Positions 51,111-63,198 of a DNA stretch of 64,000 nt are shown one piece after another; position 1 is the stretch's first letter; each line of letters begins with the position of its first letter. The position numbers were made by a program, and so were the translations under genes. This stretch comes from Pontederia crassipes. Lineage: Eukaryota > Streptophyta > Magnoliopsida > Commelinales > Pontederiaceae. The notes beneath the pieces were generated by a model. It had not been told where the DNA came from. It ran no database searches and worked only from the letters and a program-made list of their open reading frames with translations. Location: the NCBI GenBank assembly GCA_030549335.1, contig JAUKPH010000017.1:2050501-2114500 (forward strand), given 5' to 3'.

Positions 51111-51179
51111 TGGGGAACTAAGGCATAGGATTTTTTCCTTATGGATTTGGGGTATGTTAATTTTTTCGTAAGGTTTAAT

Positions 51180-51461
51180 GGTTTTGGGAGAACTTGTCGC
51201 TAACTTTGTCTCCATTTTGTTGCCAATATGTATTTTATGAAAATTTAAAAATCAAGTACAGCGGCAAAACATTTTGTCGCTCTTTTGTCGCTGAATTATC
51301 ATAAAAAGTCGTCAAGAAATGTTGCTTCGCAAATTTGTCGTTGATATTGTCGCAATTAATTTGTCGCTAGGTCTTAGTAAATTTATCGCTATTAGTGACG
51401 CATATAGTGACGAAAAATTCATCGCAAAAATTTGTCGCTAATTACCCATTTTCTTGTAGTG
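51180..51461. repeat. CACTA right terminus and subterminal repeats
   Basis: GTCGCTAA and TTGTCGC words on both strands, ending CATTTTCTTGTAGTG. Confidence 0.85.
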
Positions 51462-51712
51462 ATGCTGACGTGACATTTTTATTTTTTTATCTAACATGGA
51501 GAAGAGAGAAAATGCTGACGTACGTGGTGCCACATAAGCATCCATGTCAGCGGCACGTCAGTGATTTACTGGTACTGACTATAATCGGTTGCGATGACTT
51601 TGGCTAAAATAATTCTAAATTTCGATGGCCGTCGTGTTACAAAATGAAGTTGGATGACCTGGGAATGCCCCATAAGTTGGATGATCATCACTGAAATTTA
51701 CTCGGACATAGT

Positions 51713-54090
51713 GTCACTACACAAAATATGGAGAAACTTAGAGGGAGGACATTTATCCAAAATTGATCGGCAAGCGATCTTCTATCAGAAGATGCTAGAG
51801 AATCAGCCTCAAGATTTGCTAATCGAGATATATGTCTACATGTAAAATGGAAAATCATAGAAAAAACAAGTCTTAATGTCATTAATCATGCTTTTAAGAC
51901 ACTAAGGACAAGGGAACTTGTTGTTGGTGATATCCACTACAAGTTGAGAATTAGACATTTAGACTCCAAGAAGAAGTGTGTGATGCCACGACAGTGTAGT
52001 AGTCTACAATGCCTGGCTCAAACTTACGCCTCCAATGCTAAATGAAAACGATCATAAGTCGCCCCTGCACATATAAATTTAGTATTAGATAACTGACAAT
52101 GTAGCCTGCTCCCCCACCCCATAGTTGCTTAAAAAAGAGTCGTCAGAGTTCAGTTTGAATTTGAAAAAGTGAAGAATAAGTATATCTTCAATTTCAGAAG
52201 AATACGCTTATTTTTCTTGATGAGTTAAAGATAGTGATTTCATGATTTTACCATGATTTCACGTGTTTTGAAGTTTTACCAATATATTCATATTCTAGGG
52301 AGTGTTTGGCTATATTATCAAAATAATCATATTCCAGTGTTTATTCTGCAACCAAAAGGTCCCTAAGGGTTTTACGAGAAAACATGAAATGTCTATTCTA
52401 AAAAAAAAATCCAATCACTAAGAAAGAAGTTGTGTGCTAATTTATATAAATTTTACAATAAATGTCACTCATTATGTCGTAACATCGAATCAACACAAAA
52501 TTTATATTGGGTGTCAATTTTTTGGGTACCAACTACCAATCATAATTAAATAAAATTTTAATTTTTTACTGCTCAGTTCTGAATAAGTATATATTTGTAT
52601 AAAATTAGAATCAAGAGAATTATTAAATATATGAATTTTCTTTGAACAAGTATGCAAACTCACCCAATACAAGATGAACACTTGTGATGGGAAATTACTT
52701 AAGCTATTAAGATGGCTGATATAAATGATATATAATTTTTGTAATTATTATGTACCATGTATGGATATTAGAGGAGTAAAGTAGAAAAAGGGAGGGAAAT
52801 ATTTTTGTTCTCCCTTGTATAAGGAAAGTTAGTTTCTCATACTCTATATATTCACTTCTTTTGAATTTGGTGTGATCATGATTTTATATACTTTATGTTG
52901 AACATGCTACATTGATTTTTGTGTGTATGAGATGCTCATCTTTTTTGTTTGAAAAATCGATTGTTACAACTACAATATTATATGTTGGAATGCAAGTTAT
53001 ACGTTGAATTCATCTACATATATTTTTATCTTATATTTAAATGAATGATGGCTAAAGTTAAGTGTTGTATTGTTTTATCATGATGAAAATTGTTTTTAGA
53101 ATTAATTCAATCAATGAGTTATTTAGAAATAAGACGAGATAGAATGTATCAAAGTGTTATATCATAAGAAATCATGATGGTAGCCATCTTTAGAATTTAT
53201 CTATCGATTTTTTATATGTGTCGTGACAAGGATGGGATAAATGTTACTAAATGATACATAATGAGAAATCATAATAGAAAGCACTTTTAGAATCTATCTA
53301 TCAACTATATAAATCGGTAAGTCAGTCAATTCAAATAAGTTTGTCAAATGATATTATTAAATTTAAAGTTCGTATGTTTATGCCTTTTAATTTGTATTGT
53401 TATGAAAATTCATATATGTGCGCTATTCAATATTTCATATTGTTTATTATTTCTTTGAATTAATTAACTAGTAACACATATATTAGGTTTTATTAATTTC
53501 CTGGTCTATTATTTGTTCCCCTTGTTGTTTCACTTTTCTTTCATATCAATAGAACTTTTGAAATTGTGTGAATTGATAGTTTTTTGAATGGTATGAATAC
53601 CTTTTGATGCTTAGCTAAAGGGATACCTTGTTATAGATAAATTCTTATATCTTTCATATGGTTTATTTTGTTAGTACTAGTAGTAGTTGTTGATTATTAA
53701 TTAATAAGAAATAGTCAAAGATATAATTATATTTCTCATAAACTTAGACATATGCCATGTTGGTGAAATATAAATCGAATCCTGGAATATAAATAGGTGT
53801 CACTGGAAATTCTATGATTATTTTTGTATGTGATAATTTTGAAAAGTAAATTATATAGTTTGGTTGAAATTTATAAGATAAGATTATGTAATTTAGTTGA
53901 TTAAAAAAATAAGATTTATATTATGAAACATATTATGCATATGAAACTTTCATTATTTAGATTGAAGTGAATATAATTTTTCATAAAGTAATTAAATGTA
54001 TAATTTTATATTCAACCATTAATATGGTTATTTTTTTACATTCTTATTTTTATATTATATTTTAAATATATTTTAATATATATATATATA
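51713..54090. other. Intergenic, no gene seen
   Basis: AT-rich, no supported coding. No clear repeat beyond short AT runs. Confidence 0.6.
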
Positions 54091-55215
54091 TACATTCTAA
54101 TTAATTTTTAAACAAATTAGTTCATAAATCAGTAGATAGATATAATAATTTATATATTTAATATTATTTTGTGAGAAAAAAATTAATTTGAGAATTGTTA
54201 AGTTGCTGAAAGGCAAAGTAAATAGAATGCGAGAAGTTTCACTAAATTGAAAGTATAATTACATGCATAATTAATGAGAACAAAAATTATTTAGAAATGG
54301 AAATGAAAATAAACTATTAATAACCCATTGGCATTAGAAGTTAACATACTAAATTAAAAATTAAGATATCATCCAGTGAGTGACCTGTCTCTTAATTCAC
54401 AAATTAAAATGTATCGCATCGGTAAAAACCATATATAATTTTTATTATTATGAAATTTACATCTTATTACAGTACATGAATACACTACCTTTTTTCCTCA
54501 ATAAAATAATAATAATTAAAAGCAAGGGGCCTCAAATCCATGGTGGGCAGCAATGCAATTGCCTTGATCGTCTAGTATTTTGATGCGATCAAAATGATAT
54601 ACTCTATCCAATTAATGACCTTAGAAATGGAGATAAGGACTACAAACTCCACAGTTATTTTTATATATCAATAGTGTGTACTAAGTGTCTTAACTAGTAA
54701 TAAATCTATTATAGAGCATCAGACCAACAGAAGACAATTAGAAAACTCCGGCCCACCTCATACCTGCTCCACGGCGCCAGCATAATAAAACAAACCACAA
54801 TATTTGGGCCAATTCGAAAAGAAAAAAGATATAGGAAAAAAATAACATCCATTATTATTTTGTTAATCAATTCAAGTCGTTACCATCATTTAATTATCCC
54901 TTTTTTTATTTAATATTGGACGAGTCGTTACAACTTTGGAATTAAGTATAAAATCATGGGGGTCGAGTGCCACAGAATTGGCAGTGACGACGGGGAGAGA
55001 GGCCGCTGCGTAAAAAGGGCCGCTCACCCGAACGCAGAAGCACCACTTCACCACCACAGCGGCGGCGGCGCCGACGGAGCACGCGCACGACAAAAAGCCA
55101 TGCAGCCGCCTTCGCATCGCCCTTTGCATCTTAATTTGCCTCCTCGCCTCCCACTCGACGGCCGCGAGACCAAGCACGGAAGGCAAGCAAATGATGTTTA
55201 TTTGCTTGAAATATT
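54091..55215 (+). repeat. Segmental duplication, copy A
   Basis: From ACATTCTAATTAATT to the start of the peptide gene. It matches copy B (58950-64000, with three insertions) at about nine bases in ten by eye. It includes AT-rich upstream DNA, a GATCAAAATGAT block and the TATA box. Copy A is uninterrupted. Its match may extend further right, but copy B ends at the window edge. Confidence 0.9.
54947..54954 (+). promoter_or_regulatory. TATA box of peptide gene copy A
   Basis: TATAAAAT, 146 bp before the ATG at 55100. The ATG at 54956 is only 2 bp behind it, so it lies upstream of the likely start of transcription. Confidence 0.6.
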
Positions 55216-55334
55216 TTCTTGATGAGTTCGTGTTAGAAGTCTCGTCGTCTTCATCTCCGACATTGTCGAACAGCTGCTCCTGCAGAGTCCGTGACAAACG
55301 TTGTATTGTTCTCTTTTTCATGTATCAAATGTAA
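55100..55334 (+). pseudogene. Small secreted-peptide gene copy A, frameshifted
   Basis: Copy B reads MQPPRLRI at the start. Copy A lacks 5 bp (CCTCG type) after codon 4 and so shifts frame and stops at 55222. In the other frame the sequence goes on as LRIALCILICLLASHSTAA, a clear hydrophobic signal peptide, then RPSTEGKQ, a middle part and a Cys pattern CSCRVRDKRC, with a stop at 55332-55334. The intact form would be about 79 aa if there is no intron. I do not recognise the family. A signal peptide plus a few Cys suggests a secreted signalling or defence peptide, but the class is unknown. Confidence 0.6.
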
Positions 55335-55343
55335 TACGGTTTA

Positions 55344-58300
55344 GTTTCTGTAGCGCCCCGAGGGATGCCACACATTGTGACTTCTTCCTTTTTACCTCTT
55401 TGACTCTTTGATCTTTTTTCTTGACCAATTTGTTGACCGGATGGTCAACATCATAAAAATACGAAGCGAAAGACTTAAGAGATATAATATAATAATACAG
55501 CGGAAGATTTACACAAACACAACGAAAGACTAAATGATAGGAAATAATACGACAAAATGAAAGCAAGTGTGGAAGCATGATATATCAAGGATTTTAACTA
55601 GCCTTCATCTGCGGCAACAATGCATGAGCCACGTACGTCCAAAAAAATGACCAAAATACATCTAAAAAAGGTGTCCTAGTATGAGGAAACAATCACATTA
55701 CTCGACACGGTGCGGAAATAAAAATGTGTACTAGTCCACCCAAAAATAGTGGTTCATAAATGTAAGGCTAGTCTAGATAAAGTAACGACTACACTCCATA
55801 AGGACACGGTGGGACCTGTCGCCGTACACGACCCAACACATGCAACAATACATAAGATAACTACTGCCACGTTCTAACATGACCATATGAAACAAGATGC
55901 CATCCGTTGGGACTTCCGTACACGAAGCACCGCCTCTCGTATAACCATTATGTACCTGTGGGGATCACACAGAGGAGCAAGCTCAACCATTAGCATAACG
56001 CTAAGTGCGGGTTCATATAAATCATAAATCAGTTCAATCCAAACATAACATGAGGATATGAAGTCATAATGAAAGATTAGATCATAATGGATAGAATTGC
56101 ATGAGTCATGGCATAGGGGAAATCACAATAGCAACATCATATGAGAGGATCCAAATCATAATAGAGAACACATCTTTCATATTCATTTGCCATGCTTAAC
56201 TTTCATACAATTGTACTTGCTTGCTTTCATGATTTTCATGTCACGCATCTTTCATAGCTTTACATCTTTACATGCTCTGCATCTTTTACTTGCATCTTGT
56301 TGAAGAGCTCTTCATCTTGAAGGGAATACCATTGCTTAGAACGGATAACTATCTAGACATCTTGTGCTCGTGGGAGATCAGTGCCACGGCGAACTCCGTC
56401 GGGTTTAGATGCCCCCGCCGCCGGCGAGATGAAACATCCATGGGAGAAACTTCCACCTAGATAGAGCAAATGGTAGTCCATGAGAAGGCCTGTTACGAGA
56501 CGAGAACATCATCCCTCATCATACCTGTGCCTGTCTTTCGGTCCGTTCACCGATCAAGGCAAAGACATGTTATCATCTTAATTTAGTCTTTGTTTAGTTA
56601 AGTAATCAAGTGAATGGAAGTTGTATAGAAATCAAGGTTTGGGTGAAGGGTCGTTACTTCCAATCCACATGATGGATGCCCTAAAGTCACGGTCATCTGT
56701 TGAACATTTTAGTCGACCAAGGAGTGTGGTCGTCATTTCTTATCATTCTTATTCTTCATGTCTGAGTTCTTATTCATTCATCAACATGTTCATGGAAGTC
56801 ATTGTCAATTCGGGATCATAGTTAAAATCATGTGTTTCATGAAGATCAGCGTTGTTCATGACATAACAAGTATAATAATTTTCGGTTCTTTCTTGAAGGG
56901 AGATTTACTAATCATGTTCATATCAGAGGCATCGGTCTGCATAAAATCAATGAGTAACATTCATGGATTATCAGGAGGTTTCACATTTATTCAGAAAGTC
57001 AGAAATCGTAAACGTCGGAAAAAGTGGGCCAGAAACCAGGCCGAGTGAAGGGAGACCCGGGCCGAGTTGATCCAAATCAAACTGGTTCGTCGGGGTGACC
57101 AACTGAGAAGGACCCGGGCCGAGTATGGGTTACATCCGGGACGAGTTGGGAAGACGACCGAGTCAGGATAATCTCTTCTCCCGATCGTCTTCTCCGCGCA
57201 AAAAACCCGAGCCGACTCATGGGTGACCCGGTCCGGGCACTTGGTTCGCCACGAGCTCGAGCTTGGCGACCATGGCGGACCTGTACCATGCTCGGGTGAA
57301 CTTGGTGCGGCCAGACCGAGCTCGGGCCGAGTTCCAAAGAACCCGGGCCAGGTCCGATCGAGTCATAAAATGGGTTCGACTTTTCTGGCGATCGCCGGCG
57401 TGTTACAACTAAGTTAACTACGTCATTGGCACACATTCATGAAATGTAAGGCGTCTAAAGTCTATTATACAGCAAGAAGAGTCCTAAGCATGCATCTAAC
57501 TATTAAATACTAATTCGACAGTTCATACACATATGTCACACAGGATCAGTTCGGTCATGCACATAATCATTCCCTTTTTCATACTTTGCTTCATTCTTAA
57601 TAGCATGGTCATGTTCCTTCGTTCTTAGCATCGATATCATCACGTGATCATTCTATAGTGCATATAACCTTAGCATTTACAGATCGGTTCGTGGGGGTTC
57701 AAATCAGGCATGCAAAGTTCGTTTAGAAGCACGATTTATGATAGAGATCCCGAGTTCCACACACACACCTCTTAGCCTACGCTGCTGTCGGAATGTCGCG
57801 TGCGCGGTTCGTCTTTATCCTACTCTGCCCCCCTGGGTCACCGGAGATGGTCGTCGGCATTCGTCCGTGCTTGCTGTTGTCCGCTCGCCGAGGAGAGAAT
57901 GGGTGAGGCGTGAGGCAGTTCGACGAAAATAGAGAGGGAAAACAGAGAAGGAAAACGGAGCGCTTACTACGTTGATGTCCTTCTCCGAACCTTGCGTCGC
58001 TCTTGCCGTAAAAGTTCATCGTCGTTCCCTGCTCGCCCCCTGTCGTCCGCGCACTGGAGAAGGAGAGAGAGAAAGAGGTGAGAACCGTGGCTTGGCTTGG
58101 AGAAATGAAGAGGCAGAGGGAGAGATGAAAGGTCGGGGTGCCCCTTATAAAGAAGTTGAAACGTCCGGCGCCCTTCCCACTGCCACCTGTCGTGGAGCCG
58201 GGCAACAGAGACGACCATTGGGGAGAAGAGCTCGGTCGTCAGCAGAGAGAGAAGCAGAGAGGAAAAAGGATAACAATAGAAAACGACAAAGAGGAAGAAT

Positions 58301-58411
58301 AGAAGGGGAAAGTGATGATCAGAAAATGACAAAACTTGGAAAAAGGTGGAGCTGGGATTTACGTTTTCATCATTTGCCATCATTTTTTTTTGACCGAAAT
58401 GTTACAGTTTC
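55344..58411 (-). mobile_element. Solo LTR, 3.06 kb, 5-bp duplication GTTTC
   Basis: Element 55349-58406 reads on minus from TGTAACATTTCGG to CGGGGCGCTACA. GTTTC lies at 55344-55348 and 58407-58411. It has a TATA (TTTATAAGGGG near 58145 on minus) 260 bp from its start, a GC-rich leader at 57800-58100, and CCCGGGCCGAGT words at 57035-57370. No gag or pol coding. It is probably a Ty3/gypsy chromovirus-type solo LTR. It lies 10 bp after the peptide pseudogene. Confidence 0.8.
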
Positions 58412-58949
58412 TTACGTATCAGCATTGTCATACATATCAGTAGCTTGATAGTATAAATAGGAGCTTAATGTTGTAGCTAAAAGTTTGAGTAAGTTGTAAT
58501 ACTTTTATCTTTTGAATAGAAAACTCCTTTTCTTCCTCCGCAACTTCACGCTTTCTCCTCCGGTGAGAGTCCGGCGAGACATCGGAGCTCGGACTTCCCG
58601 ATCCAGTTGACCAATCGTCTTGCCTTGACGTCTCACCGATCACCTCTAAGCCCGTCGCAGAGTCATCCTCCATGGCTAATATATTAATATAGCATCATTA
58701 ATATTATATAGATAATACAAAAATTATCTACCATTCATCGTGTTTTTGGTTAAACATTAACTGTTCAGAATATAATAAATAATTGTTTATATTAATTTGT
58801 ACTTTATATATAATATTGGTTGTATTGCTTATCTAAAATTAATAATAATAATATTTGAATTCAATCTAATTGAATTCGGTCCCACCGAACTCATTTGGTT
58901 CTCCCCTCAAGTTATAGAAATTAGAATGCACCTGTGATCCTAAAACGAA
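58412..58949. other. Spacer before duplication copy B; orphan TATA box
   Basis: TATAAATAG at about 58451 is followed by a CT-rich stretch and a GC-rich part (58550-58680). The minus frame 58437-58673 has no recognisable domain. It could be a fragment of another LTR or of a gene promoter. No firm gene. Confidence 0.4.
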
Positions 58950-59272
58950 TACATTCTAATTAATTAATTAATATTTTTATAACAAATTAGTTCATACAGT
59001 CAATAGATAAATATAATAATTTCTATATTTAATATTATTTTTGAGAAAAATTAGTTTGAGAATTGTTAAGTTGCTGAAAGAAAAAGTAAATAGAATGCGA
59101 GAAGATTAACTAAGCTGAAAGTATAATTATATTCATAATTAATGAGAACAAAATTGATTTAGAAATGGAAATAAAAATAAACTATTAATAACCCATTGGC
59201 ATTAGCAGTTAACATACTAAATAAAAAATTAAGATATGATCCAGTGAGTGACGTGTCTCTTAATTCATAAAT

Positions 59273-62105
59273 TAAAATGTCACGGACTGTGCTTCACAAA
59301 TATTATTTCAACATAATCTTACTTTTAATGAGCATTTTAAGTAAGTTTAGATGCTTATATAGTCATGGTTGCATGTAGCAATTAACCCTTGGATTAAAGC
59401 ATAATCAAAATTAAATTATCGATAAGCGTTATAAAGAAATTATATAAGATTATTAAGAATAAATTATGATAATTGTAAATATTATAATAAACATGTTTAA
59501 TTATGATTAACTAATGTTAATTAGAAGTTTAACACTAATTTTTAACCAAATAATATGATTGGACCTCCATTTCAACCAATAGGGTTTCAAGTAGCTGAAG
59601 CAGACAACTCACCAGCTGCTTAGAAAATGATTTTTTCGAACCGTCATATGACGTGTTAAATTCTAGAAAAAATATATAAATCATTTATTCGTATTATCTG
59701 CAAGCTGAAAAATTTCTAAGACCAGATCAGTTGCCGAACAGCCTGAGGAAATTCGACAAGATTGCTGGGTTAGGGTGAATCTGCGGATCCGAAACTGACC
59801 TACAACTTCATAAGATCATATCTTCATGAGTAGTTCTTCATAAATCCTGAAAATTTGCATGATTCATCCTCCCGATGTTAGCTTTTCATACCACAAGAAT
59901 CATACATAAAGAACTTCTGCAGAGGAAGTTATTGACCGAGAACCGTAGGTCGCTCACTCTGTCCCGAGTCAGAGGCAGGCCCGCCTTGTAGATTAGGGTA
60001 GGGTAAATAGAATTAGGGTTTGAAATTTATACATATTAAAGTATGCTTCACAAGGGTTCGGTGAGAAGTAGAAGCATCCAATTTGGATGTGTAAAGGCGG
60101 AGAAATGAATTTTTCATTTCATAGTGATCTTCTGTCAGATTCCAGGACATTGACAGATTGCAACCCGAATTAACTATTTTTGTTATAAGTCTATATAGCG
60201 AGTTAAATTCTTTAATTTTTATGACAAAATACTAATGAAGTCTAGTTTTCAGAAAAATTATTCTCTAGTTAAATGGACAAGTATGAAGAAATATATAAAT
60301 CAATATTTCAGTGACACACAGTCTGCCAAGGCACAAACCCTAGGTCAGATTGCTTGGGATGTTCTAATTTACTCACTTGGAATTTGATAATGATATTTGG
60401 GGATTGGAAATCTTATTGTGTCTAGTTTCTAATTAATCTATAATCATAAGATTTGCCCATGTGATTAAGAAGTTATGAATTATTGATTGATAAACACTCA
60501 GTCTGAAACTCTGAAATAGCACCTAGTTAAGCTTTGGAGAATTAAAAAGTTCTAAGTGTGGAATAACTTATAAATATAAATGTCTGAAATTAGAAATTGG
60601 TATTAGAGGAGGTTATATGCATTTTAGGGTGCATAAGAATTCATACATCATGAGCATGCATTGCATATTATCTTACTAGTGATTGGGAAGTAAGAAGACA
60701 TTATTATTTGTAGGAAAACCTCAAGTTGTAAGTGAAAGGGAGAAAATCTAATAAACCTCCTTGAAGTGATAAAGTACAAGGTGAGTGGGTAAATTTACAA
60801 CATAGCAAAATGTTATATGTTAGTTCTTTTATTTATGATATTATTTCAAGCAAAGATTATTAGTATTATTATTATTGAAACATATTTTGAACTATGAAAA
60901 GTATTTATGATATGTTTCAATGATTTTATATGAGATGGAACAACCTTTTACATGAAAACATTTTCAGGGAATAATGCTTGTGAAGTTAAAATAAGTTTTA
61001 TTTGATAATGATATGAGATTATGACATGTGTATTTTGATATTGTTAAACTCCGTGTGTTTATTAGTCATGCTGTTTGAAAAAGGTCTTTGGGACCGCATT
61101 CGATATACATGAAGCCTTTGTAGCGTATATCGAGTGTCTTTTCCCTTTGGGGGCTGCTCTGCGTACACGTATTAACACATGATCGCTCTGCGTATCTGAG
61201 AATCATGATTGAGTGGCACACAATCATGATTGGAATACGTATTGACCCATGAATTGCTCTGCGTATCTGAGACTCTTGATTGTGAAGCTCTGCTTAACTA
61301 TATGACACACAATCATAGGGGGATACGCATTGACCCATGATTTATTTTACGTATCCATGACTCTTGATTATGAAGCTCTGCTTAACTGTATGACACATGA
61401 TTATAGAGGGATACGTATTGACCCATGATGAGTATGTGCAATGATACATGCGTGGAGTTTAACTATGAATATGATGATATCTTGAATAATTTGTATTTAT
61501 GTAAAAATTCATATGATTTGAAAAGGTATGTGAAATGATTTATGCTTTAAATATTTTTTCATATGAAAGAAATGTGGTTATTTAAATGTTATATGCACTC
61601 GTATTGTTCCCCTATGTTGTACATTTATTCCACTCACTGAGCAAACGATTGTTGCTCACATTACCCTTGTTAATTTTTTTCAAATGATTATAAGTTCTCG
61701 AATTGAGTTGACTCGAAGCTTGGTTTGATGCATATAGAAGAGGTCGAACCGTCGAAGCATTGCTATTTTTCTTTCACTTTTATTTTTCCCTTCACTTCTA
61801 CTTTAAAAACATGCATGTAATAGATGATCCTAGATGTTGTAATTAAGTTTGTGAGATATTTTTTGTAAGGTTGTATAAAACTTGATCATTGGGGTGTTAT
61901 ATGTGAGGTGGTTAGTGAAAAAATGATAATTATAATATGTGAATGATTGATGAATATATATGCATCTTTTGTATGTATTGACAAATGACATAAGATAATT
62001 AAGGGATGAGTTTTTGCCGATTTTATTTTTAAAATTGCTAAAAATAATTAAAGAAGATAATAACTGGAATTAGAACTTAGTCACAGAGTGGAGTGTGACA
62101 TAAAA
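59273..62105 (+). mobile_element. Solo LTR, 2.82 kb, 5-bp duplication TAAAA
   Basis: Element 59278-62100 starts TGTCACGGACTG and ends GAGTGTGACA. TAAAA flanks it (59273-59277 and 62101-62105), and copy A shows the empty site. No open frames of note. 61140-61440 holds tandem units of about 100 bp with GATACG.ATTGACCCATGA words. Text near the 3' end (CACTCACTGAGCAAACG) is like Ty3/gypsy chromovirus LTRs. Confidence 0.85.
61140..61440 (+). repeat. Tandem repeat inside the solo LTR, about 100 bp x3
   Basis: Units share CTCTGCGTATCTGAG or a variant, ACACAATCAT and GATACGTATTGACCCATGA. They are diverged. Confidence 0.75.
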
Positions 62106-62234
62106 TGTATCGCATCGGTTAAAAACATATATAATTCTTATTATTAAATTTACATCTTATTACCGTACATGAACACACTACCATTTTTCTTCAATAAAAT
62201 TATAATAATTAAAACTAAGGGCCCTCACATCCAT

Positions 62235-63076
62235 GGTTGGCGGCAATGTTTTGAAAACCGATTAGGACCGGCCGGTTCAACCATTCTGATTGTGAATTGG
62301 CCAAAAAATTATTCCGTTTCAGTAATAAAATTGGAATAATTAAAAAATAGATTTCACTAAAAAAATCGAATTGAACCGATAAATCAGATTCAACTCGATT
62401 TTTTAATTTTTTTTAAAATATTAAAATATGGAAAGAGTTTATTAGGGAATTAAATGTTTAAATGATTTTATAATAAAATTGGAAAGTTATGCACATGAAA
62501 AGATAAAAAAAAGCAAAATTTTAAAATTCAAATAAAAAAATGACAGGAAAAATTTTGAATTCTTGATTGGAGGAAATGAATTAAAATGGAAACAAATTAT
62601 TAATCAAATAAATAATGGGGAATTGTATATGGAAAGAGAATAAAATCTGGTACTAATATATTAGTAATAAATTTAGATTATTATATTAGTAATAATAAAA
62701 AGAAAACTTTTAAAATAGAAATAGATTATTAATCAAATAAAATAAAAGAGAGATAGAAGGAAAATAAAATCCAATAATAATATATTAGTAAGAAATTTAG
62801 ATTGACATTACATTTAGATTATTATATCAGTAAAAATAAAAATAAAACTACTACTTAAATTAACTTCCGGTAATAATAATAATAATAATTTAATTAGTTT
62901 AATAATTTTTATAATAATTTTTATATTAAATTACTCATAAATAATTATAAATAATATTATTATATAAAAATTCGGTTGAACTAGTTGACTCCTGGATTAA
63001 ATCGATCGAACCACGACTCAGTTGAGACGCCGATTTAATCTCCGATCCAATTTTAAAACATTGGTTGGTAGCAATG
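62235..63076. mobile_element. Insertion of 0.81 kb with imperfect inverted ends
   Basis: 62249-63062 is absent from copy A. Ends TTTTGAAAACCG and ATTTTAAAACATT are roughly inverted. GGTTGG..GCAATG at 62235-62248 and 63063-63076 is a 14-bp direct repeat with two mismatches. Non-coding, very AT-rich. The family is uncertain (Mutator-like or hAT MITE). Confidence 0.6.
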
Positions 63077-63198
63077 CCTTGATCATCTAATATTTTGACG
63101 CGATCAAAATGATTTACTCTGTCCAATTAATGACCTTAGAAATGGAAATAAGGGCTACAAGCTCCACAGTTATTTATATATCATCAGTGTGTACTAAG

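Larger units (their letters stand above)
41194..51461 (-). mobile_element. CACTA (En/Spm) transposon, 10.3 kb, full length, decayed genes
   Basis: CACTACAAGAA at 41194 and its inverse ending at 51461 are the terminal inverted repeats. ATG at 41191-41193 and 51462-51464 is the 3-bp duplication. Both ends carry subterminal clusters of TTGTCGC words (41230-41590 and 51180-51440). The genes read on minus: a tnpD-like TNP2 transposase first, then a tnpA-like gene. Both have several stops and frameshifts, so it cannot move by itself, but its ends look usable. Confidence 0.93.
40048..51712. mobile_element. Mutator-like foldback element, split by a CACTA
   Basis: GGACATAGT flanks it at 40048-40056 and 51704-51712, a 9-bp duplication as in Mutator-like elements. 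Without the inserted CACTA it is about 1.38 kb and almost wholly inverted repeat. The ends pair (GATCATCCAACTT on the left with its reverse complement near 51680), and so do the inner parts (40598-40665 with 40727-40795, sharing CACGGCCCAACAT-like text). Arms are about 640 bp with a loop of about 60 bp. No coding sequence. Confidence 0.7.

Noticed and set aside
50704..51215. Frames on both strands over the CACTA VNTR
   Set aside because: They are translated short tandem repeats (Ala/Gly/Gln or Pro/Cys/Arg).
54956..55222. 88-codon frame starting at 54956
   Set aside because: Its ATG lies 2 bp after the TATA box, upstream of the likely transcription start, and its frame after 55100 is the shifted one.
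57690..57710. GGTTCAAATC, like a tRNA B box
   Set aside because: No A box, no cloverleaf; it lies inside a solo LTR.
57077..58448. Several frames of 119-158 codons on both strands
   Set aside because: They lie in the GC-rich leader of a solo LTR, overlap each other and match no domain.
58437..58673. 78-codon minus frame next to an orphan TATA box
   Set aside because: The TATA box is on the other strand, and the C-terminal third is AT-rich random sequence.
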